Source: DASQPA01 sp963757335
GTDB taxonomy: Bacteria; Acidobacteriota; Thermoanaerobaculia; Multivoradales; UBA5704
NCBI GenBank assembly: GCA_963757335.1
Contig: CAVWRJ010000009.1
Span: forward strand, 124,001 to 188,000
Reading direction: 5' to 3'
Length of the DNA: 64,000 nucleotides
A program made the translations under genes and the position numbers. Shown piece by piece: positions 59,252 to 64,000 of this stretch; position 1 is the stretch's first letter, and each line of letters begins with the position of its first letter. The notes under the pieces were generated by a model. That model searched no databases, had not been told where the DNA came from, and worked only from the letters and a program-made list of their open reading frames with translations.

Positions 59252-61030
59252 ATGGCGGTGAACATCCTCGGGATCTCGGCGCACTACCACGATGCCGCCT
59301 GCTGCCTGCTCCGCGACGGCGAGCTGATCTCGGCGGCGGAGGAGGAGCGCTTCTCGCGGGTCAAACACGACTCGCGGCTCCCCTGGCAGGCCTTTCGGTT
59401 CTGTCTCGAAGTGGGTGGCATCACGCTCGCCGACGTCGACTGCGTCGCCTACTACGAGAACCCCACGAAGAAGCTCTCCCGGCAGATCTGGATGGCGCTC
59501 TACCCGGAGACTTCCGAGTCCATTCGCCGCAAAGTCCTGAATCGCCTGACGACTCGGATCGACCGCGCCGAGCGGCAGATCCGGCGCATGCTCGGCTACA
59601 CCGGCCGGCTGGAGGTCTTCGACCATCACCAGTCCCACGCCGCGAGCAGCTTCTTCTACTCGGGGTTCGAAGAGGCGGCGGTGCTGACGGTGGACGGCGT
59701 GGGCGAGTGGGCGACGACCGCCTTCGGCCGGGCCGCCGGCCCGGTGGTCGACCTCTTCGAAGAGGTCCACTTCCCGAGCTCGCTCGGTCTCCTCTACAGC
59801 GCTCTCACCTCCTATCTGGGCTTCGACGTCAACGACGGGGAGTACAAGGTGATGGGGCTCGCGCCCTACGGCGAGCCGCGCTACGTCGACCAGGTGCGGG
59901 CGCTGGTGACGAAAGGGGAGGCCGGCCAGTACAGCTTGAACCTCGAATACTTCGACTTTTTGAAGCGCGACCGGATGTACTCGGATCGGCTGATCGAGCT
60001 CTTCGGGGCGCCCCCCCGGCCGGCCGAGTCGGAGCTCCTCCCCTTTCACCAGGACGTCGCCCGGAGCGTCCAGTGGGTGCTCGAAGAGATCCTCCTGGAA
60101 AAGGTGGCCTATCTCCACACCCAGGTCCCCAGCCGCAACCTCTGCATGGCGGGGGGAGTGGCGCTCAACTGTGTCGCCAACAGCCGGATCCTCCGCGACG
60201 GGCCTTTCGACGAGCTCTTCGTCCAGCCGGCGGCGAGCGACGCCGGAGGGTGCCTGGGCGCCGCCGCTCTCGCCCACGTGCGGCTGACCGGCGAGCGGCC
60301 CGCCCAGGGCCGGCTCACCCACATGTACTGGGGCCCGGCCACGCCGGTCGACGACATCGCCGGCATGCTCGCCGGGACTCCGCTCCAGGCCCTCGATTAC
60401 CGCGGTCGGCCCGAGGAGCTATTGGAAGCGACCGTCGACCGGCTGGCCGCCGGCAAGGTCGTGGGCTGGTTCCAGGGCCGGATGGAGTTCGGGCCGCGGG
60501 CGCTCGGGGCGAGGTCGATCCTGGCCGATCCGCGAGACGAGAAGATGCGCGACCGGATCAACGCGCTGGTCAAGATGCGCGAGAGCTTCCGTCCCTTCGC
60601 CCCGGCGGTCCTCGCAGGCCAGGCGGGGGAGCACTTCGCCATCGACCACCCCTCCCCCTTCATGCTGGAGACCTGCCAGGTGAGCTCGCCTTTCGAGCTG
60701 CCGGCGATCACCCATGTCGACCGCTCGGCGCGCCTGCAGACGGTCGATCCGGAGTCGAGCCCGCGCTTCGCCGCCCTCCTGGCACGCTTCGCCGAGCGCA
60801 CCGGCTGCCCGATCCTGCTCAACACCTCCTTCAACATGCGCGGCGAGCCCATCGTCTGCACCCCCGAGGACGCCTTGCTCTGCTTCGCCCGCTCGCAGAT
60901 CGACGCTCTGGTCCTCGAAGACTTCATCGTCGATCGCGAGTCCATTCCACCCGCCTGGAGCGAGATCGTCCCCGGGCTGAGCCGGCCCGAGGCGTCGAGG
61001 GTGGGCTTTAAGGTGTACACCCTGTTGTAG
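59252..61030 (+). CDS. NodU/CmcH-family carbamoyltransferase 2
   Basis: A 592-residue close paralogue of 40996-42777, with the same motifs (NILGISAHYHDAACCLLRDG, DHHQSHAASSFFYSGFEEAA, NDGEYKVMGLAPYGEPRYVD, NLCMAGGVALNCVANSRILR, FQGRMEFGPRALGARSILAD). Most of the differences are conservative, and the DNA is also clearly similar, so the duplication is not ancient or has been homogenised. ATG 59252. It starts 100 bases after hairpin copy 4, and the SGNH-like partner begins 12 bases after its stop. The acceptor molecule is unknown. Confidence 0.93.
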   Translation: MAVNILGISAHYHDAACCLLRDGELISAAEEERFSRVKHDSRLPWQAFRFCLEVGGITLADVDCVAYYENPTKKLSRQIWMALYPETSESIRRKVLNRLTTRIDRAERQIRRMLGYTGRLEVFDHHQSHAASSFFYSGFEEAAVLTVDGVGEWATTAFGRAAGPVVDLFEEVHFPSSLGLLYSALTSYLGFDVNDGEYKVMGLAPYGEPRYVDQVRALVTKGEAGQYSLNLEYFDFLKRDRMYSDRLIELFGAPPRPAESELLPFHQDVARSVQWVLEEILLEKVAYLHTQVPSRNLCMAGGVALNCVANSRILRDGPFDELFVQPAASDAGGCLGAAALAHVRLTGERPAQGRLTHMYWGPATPVDDIAGMLAGTPLQALDYRGRPEELLEATVDRLAAGKVVGWFQGRMEFGPRALGARSILADPRDEKMRDRINALVKMRESFRPFAPAVLAGQAGEHFAIDHPSPFMLETCQVSSPFELPAITHVDRSARLQTVDPESSPRFAALLARFAERTGCPILLNTSFNMRGEPIVCTPEDALLCFARSQIDALVLEDFIVDRESIPPAWSEIVPGLSRPEASRVGFKVYTLL

Positions 61031-61042
61031 GTTGGAGGAACG

Positions 61043-63088
61043 ATGGCCGCGCCGCAGGACCCACTCTTGAAATCGCTGGCGGACGACATGGCGCAGAGGC
61101 TCAGCGGCAGCGACGGCGCGAGCGCCCTCCTTCTGATGCAGCGCTTCGGGCTCCTCGCCGGGCCGGAGAAGAGTGCTCCCGGCGTCCGGCCGGGGATCAT
61201 CGGGATCTGGGAGGCCGGTCCGCACGGGTACGAGCGCTCGCCGGCCCTGCGGCACGAGTGGCACCTGTGGGCGAACATCCCGTCCATCCCGCCCAAGGGG
61301 GAGAGAAAGCGCGTGCTGCTGCTGGGCGAATCGGCGGCCCGCGGATTCCTCTACGATCCCGAGTTCAATCCCGCTCAGGCTCTCGAGGCCTCCCTGGCGA
61401 CGGCCCTGGGCCAGCCGGTCGAGCTCCTCGATCTGGCGAAGAGCGACATCCAGGGCCCCCAGCTCGCGAGCCTGGTCGGCGCGGTGCCCGCGCTCGATCC
61501 CGACGTCCTCGTCTTCTTCGCCGGCAACAACTGGTTCCTGCACGACAAGCGCGACCGCCATCTCGAAGCGACCGTCCTCAGAAAGCAGGGGGCGCTCGGG
61601 CTCAAGGCGCTCCGCGAGGAGCGTCTCGCGGCATTTGTCGACAACCTCCGGCAGCAGTTCACCCAGATATCAACCCGCCTGCCGATCGTTCTGGTCATCC
61701 CGGAGATCAACCTCGCCGACTGGCGCCTGGATGCCGAGGCCGACGCGCCATGGCTGCCCCCCGACCGCAACCGGCGCTGGCTCGAATGCCGCGCCGCGGC
61801 CCGCGCCGCCCTCGCCGCAGGCACCGCCAACATCGCCGGCACAGCCGGATGTCGGGAAGAGGCGGAGGCCCGAGCGCGCGAGATGGTGGAGCTCGACGGC
61901 GGCACCGCGGCCTCCGGCTGGACCCTCCTCGCCGACTGCGCGAGCGCCGCGGGGAACCTGGACGCCGCGCGTGGGTATCTGGAGAAAGCGCGCGATGCCC
62001 ACCTCTGGGACTTCACCCACCAGACGCCGCGGACTCTCTCGCTCGTCCAGCGCGCTCTCCGCGACTCTGCTCTCCCCGGCCGGATCGCCATCGTCGACCT
62101 GCCGCACTGTTTCGCCGCCTGGCAGCACGGCGAGCTCCCCGGCAGACGCCTGTTCCTCGACTACTGCCATCTGAGCGCCGAGGGAATCCAGGTCGCCATG
62201 GCAGCGACGGCGCTCGAAGTTGCGGCTCTCCTCGACCCCGGCCGGTCGCTCCCCGGACTCGCGAGCCTCGTCGAAGCGGCCCCCTCTCCCTCCGTCCGCA
62301 TCGGGGCGGCGGCGCACTTCGCCGCGGCGCTCCACTGTGCCCACTGGGGGCAGTCGTACCCGGTCGTCTCCTTCCACTGCCAGGAGGCAGCCCGGCAATC
62401 CCCCGAGATCGCCCAGGCGATGCGGGTCTATCTGGAGCTCCAGACCCGGCGGGCTCCCACCTGGGCCTGCGCGGCGGTCGAGGGGCTCGCCGCCGCGCCC
62501 TTCTTCCTCCACGGCTACATCCTGCAGCACCAGGCCAAGCTCTTCGATCCCATGCTCCTGCCGGCCATCGCGGAGGCGCTGGAGAAAAACGGTCTCCCCT
62601 CCCTGGTATTTCTCGATGGGTTGCGCAAGGAGGAGAGGAGCCTCTCGGAGCGCCCGCGCGATCTCCTCGACCCCTACCATCGCGCCTCCTGGGCGGACCT
62701 CGACTGGCTCGAATGGCCGACCCATTTCCGCCGCGCCTACTCCCCCGTCTCGCGCTATCCCTGGGTCTCCCGGACGCCGCGCGAAGTGAGCTTCGAGCTC
62801 ACCTGCCGGCGGACGGATGCAGCGGAGCCCGGCGAGTGCGAGCTGCGGATCAACGGTACCCGCGTCGCCCGTCTCCCCCTCACTCCCGAATGGAGCACTC
62901 TCCACTTCAGCGCTCCCGCCGACCGGGTGCAGGCCGGGGTCAACTGGCTGGAGATCCACTGGCCGCTCGATCCCCCGGGCGGCGCAGAGGCGATCGAGCG
63001 CATCGCTCTCGACCATGAGGTGGGCCGCTTCATCCCCCTGCTGCCGGTCTTTGCCGAGATCTCCTCCCTGAGCGTGGTCCAGCCCTGA
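61043..63088 (+). CDS. SGNH/GDSL hydrolase-like protein 2, partner of carbamoyltransferase 2
   Basis: A 681-residue paralogue of 42786-44822. SGNH blocks: VLLLGESAARGFLYDPEFNP, LVFFAGNNWFLHDKRD, and LDYCHLSAEGIQVAMAATAL. It differs in a Gly/Ala insertion (AAGTANIAGTAGCREEAEAR) in the middle, and lacks a couple of residues elsewhere. C-terminal beta domain as in copy 1 (PREVSFELTCRRTD, GVNWLEIHWPLDPP). The ATG follows TTGGAGGAACG. The same order and short spacing with the carbamoyltransferase in both copies supports a common job. No signal peptide. Confidence 0.82.
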   Translation: MAAPQDPLLKSLADDMAQRLSGSDGASALLLMQRFGLLAGPEKSAPGVRPGIIGIWEAGPHGYERSPALRHEWHLWANIPSIPPKGERKRVLLLGESAARGFLYDPEFNPAQALEASLATALGQPVELLDLAKSDIQGPQLASLVGAVPALDPDVLVFFAGNNWFLHDKRDRHLEATVLRKQGALGLKALREERLAAFVDNLRQQFTQISTRLPIVLVIPEINLADWRLDAEADAPWLPPDRNRRWLECRAAARAALAAGTANIAGTAGCREEAEARAREMVELDGGTAASGWTLLADCASAAGNLDAARGYLEKARDAHLWDFTHQTPRTLSLVQRALRDSALPGRIAIVDLPHCFAAWQHGELPGRRLFLDYCHLSAEGIQVAMAATALEVAALLDPGRSLPGLASLVEAAPSPSVRIGAAAHFAAALHCAHWGQSYPVVSFHCQEAARQSPEIAQAMRVYLELQTRRAPTWACAAVEGLAAAPFFLHGYILQHQAKLFDPMLLPAIAEALEKNGLPSLVFLDGLRKEERSLSERPRDLLDPYHRASWADLDWLEWPTHFRRAYSPVSRYPWVSRTPREVSFELTCRRTDAAEPGECELRINGTRVARLPLTPEWSTLHFSAPADRVQAGVNWLEIHWPLDPPGGAEAIERIALDHEVGRFIPLLPVFAEISSLSVVQP

Positions 63089-63093
63089 CCGCC

Positions 63094-63135
63094 GGGTCCG
63101 TTCGAACCTGCGGGCGGTCTCCTGCGGGCGCAGCG
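63094..63135. repeat. Dispersed hairpin element, half copy
   Basis: GGGTCCGTTCGAACCTGCGG followed by GCGGTCTCCTGCGGGCGCAG matches the left half of copies 2 and 3. The right arm is missing. It starts 6 bases after the SGNH gene stop. Confidence 0.7.
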
Positions 63136-63217
63136 ACGGTGACGGAGCGGTAGTGAGCGATTGAAGCGGCGTTTTGCGTCCCTCGAAGAGAACGGCTTAC
63201 TTCCGAGGAGAAAACGC

Positions 63218-63415
63218 ATGAACGACGACCGCCCGCTCCCCGCTCCCAAGGTCCTGAACCAGCTGTTGGAGGCGACTTTCGGGCCGCAGACCGCCGCCAT
63301 CGACCGCGCCGTGCGGCGGGGCGTCCTCGACCTGGGAACCGCGGCAGAGCTCCTGGAGCACCAGGCTTCAGCCCGGATCGGGCTCACCCGGCTGATCGGA
63401 GGGGCCGGGGCCTAG
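63218..63415 (+). CDS. Small hypothetical protein
   Basis: 65 residues, MNDDRPLPAPKVLNQLLEAT then FGPQTAAIDRAVRRGVLDLG, TAAELLEHQASARIGLTRLI. Helical and charged; no recognised family. ATG 63218 has GAGGAG 7 to 12 bases upstream. The stop overlaps the end of treY by 4 bases (convergent). Confidence 0.5.
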   Translation: MNDDRPLPAPKVLNQLLEATFGPQTAAIDRAVRRGVLDLGTAAELLEHQASARIGLTRLIGGAGA

Positions 63416-64000
63416 CGGCCACGGAGGAGGAGGGCGACGGGGAAACGGGCGAGGAGAGCCGAGACCGGCTGCTCTCCCCCGTCGACCTCCTCCCCGGTGA
63501 GCTCGTTGCGCCATCGCCCGGCAGGAAGCTCGACCGCGGTCTCCCCCCAGTCGCCACCCAGTCCCATCACCAGCCGCGGCACGATCGTGACCACCCCGCC
63601 GTCTCCACAGGCGCGGGTGAAGGCCACGGCGTGCTCCGATTGGGGACCGCGGACGGGCAGAGCGCGGTAGGTCGAGCCGCGGCCGAAAAGCTCTGGGTGG
63701 CGGCGGCGCAGATGGAGGCCCTGGCGGATCGAGCCAGAGTTTGGGGAGGCCCTCGTCCACCCGGGCCAGGATCGCCTCGGGCGTGGGATTTCCCTCCAGG
63801 TCGGCGAGGAGACGGCGGCGCAGCTCGTAGTCGACCGGTCGGCGGTTGTCGGGGTCGACGAGCGAGAGGTCCCAGATCTCGCTCCCCTGGTAGAAGTCGG
63901 GGACCCCGGGGGCGGTGAGCTTCAGAAGCACCTGGGCGAGCGAGCTCACCCGCCCGGGAGCGACGAGCGGGGCGACGAAGGCTGCGAGGTCGGCGAGGAA
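63412..64000 (-). CDS. treY: Malto-oligosyltrehalose synthase (TreY), C-terminal part, apparent +1 frameshift
   Basis: TreY isomerises the reducing end of malto-oligosaccharides into a trehalosyl unit. Only the last 195 or so residues are in the window. They read SLAQVLLKLTAPGVPDFYQG, SEIWDLSLVDPDNRRPVDYE, which is the family hallmark, and then EGLPKLWL. At about 63731 the frame shifts by +1; deleting one base gives IRQGLHLRRRHPELFGRGST, YRALPVRG, HAVAFTRACGDGGVVTIVPR and the end ELPAGRWRNELTGEEVDGG...ALLARFPVALLLRGR. The protein therefore looks intact but for one extra base, probably a sequencing insertion. The N-terminal catalytic domain lies beyond position 64000. Confidence 0.9.

Noticed and set aside
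56984..60322. Very long minus-strand open frame, about 1112 codons.
   Set aside because: It is the antisense shadow of the ABC1 kinase and carbamoyltransferase genes and has Asp/Glu/Gly/Arg-biased shadow composition.

Overview
The window is a GC-rich bacterial chromosome segment with no rRNA, tRNA or CRISPR that I can see. Two FtsX/MacB-type permeases of about 815 residues (36648-39101 and 44819-47266) have the layout of the Acidobacterial duplicated orphan permease (ADOP) family. With the GC content, the hybrid kinases and the CadC-like regulators this points to an Acidobacteriota member, perhaps near Thermoanaerobaculia; that placement is inference.

Layout. 1-5.1 kb: partial rpsA, a small Cys-rich secreted protein, a winged-helix/TPR regulator, a LON-domain protein, a 21-bp-period repeat array and an alpha/beta hydrolase. 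5.3-10.5 kb (all minus strand): two short paralogous peptides with a C-terminal WxxW motif, a class I isoprenoid synthase-like protein between them, and a large hybrid histidine kinase with a ComP-like membrane sensor. This arrangement mirrors comQ-comX-comP of Bacillus and is my best candidate for an undescribed system, a prenylated-tryptophan peptide signalling locus outside Firmicutes. 10.9-16.6 kb: a methylmalonyl-CoA mutase large chain, a REC-EAL protein, a PpiC-type lipoprotein and a putative metalloprotein.

16.6-27.9 kb (plus strand): a TolC / HlyD / C39-peptidase-ABC / second ABC export operon of the NHLP (NHLM) bacteriocin type, followed by an adenylate/guanylate cyclase-AAA-TPR protein. 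27.9-36.5 kb: a RiPP island with a Nif11-type precursor, a stand-alone SpaB-C-like protein, a radical SAM/SPASM enzyme, two nearly identical tandem GG-leader precursors, an uncharacterised protein, a LanB dehydratase N-terminal protein and a LanC-like cyclase. The exporter next door can cut GG leaders and pass product to the outer membrane.

36.6-52.6 kb: ADOP permeases, a cupin-like protein, a carbamoyltransferase + SGNH-like cassette, a second RiPP unit (B12-type radical SAM plus a 44-residue GG precursor ending in an Asn run), and rmuC. Fragments of a second rmuC copy lie on both sides of the 40.7-50.4 kb segment, which suggests an insertion. 52.7-64 kb: a second 21-bp array, two acyl-CoA dehydrogenases, a Uma2-type protein, an AbrB-type protein, an ABC1/UbiB kinase, a second carbamoyltransferase + SGNH cassette and a partial treY.

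Two further themes run through the window. First, a dispersed hairpin element of about 80-95 bp occurs in four full copies and one half copy, with arm sequences that change but stay complementary. Second, five otherwise normal genes (ppiC-like, hlyD, rmuC, an acyl-CoA dehydrogenase and treY) each carry an apparent one-base insertion, most simply explained by sequencing or assembly error.
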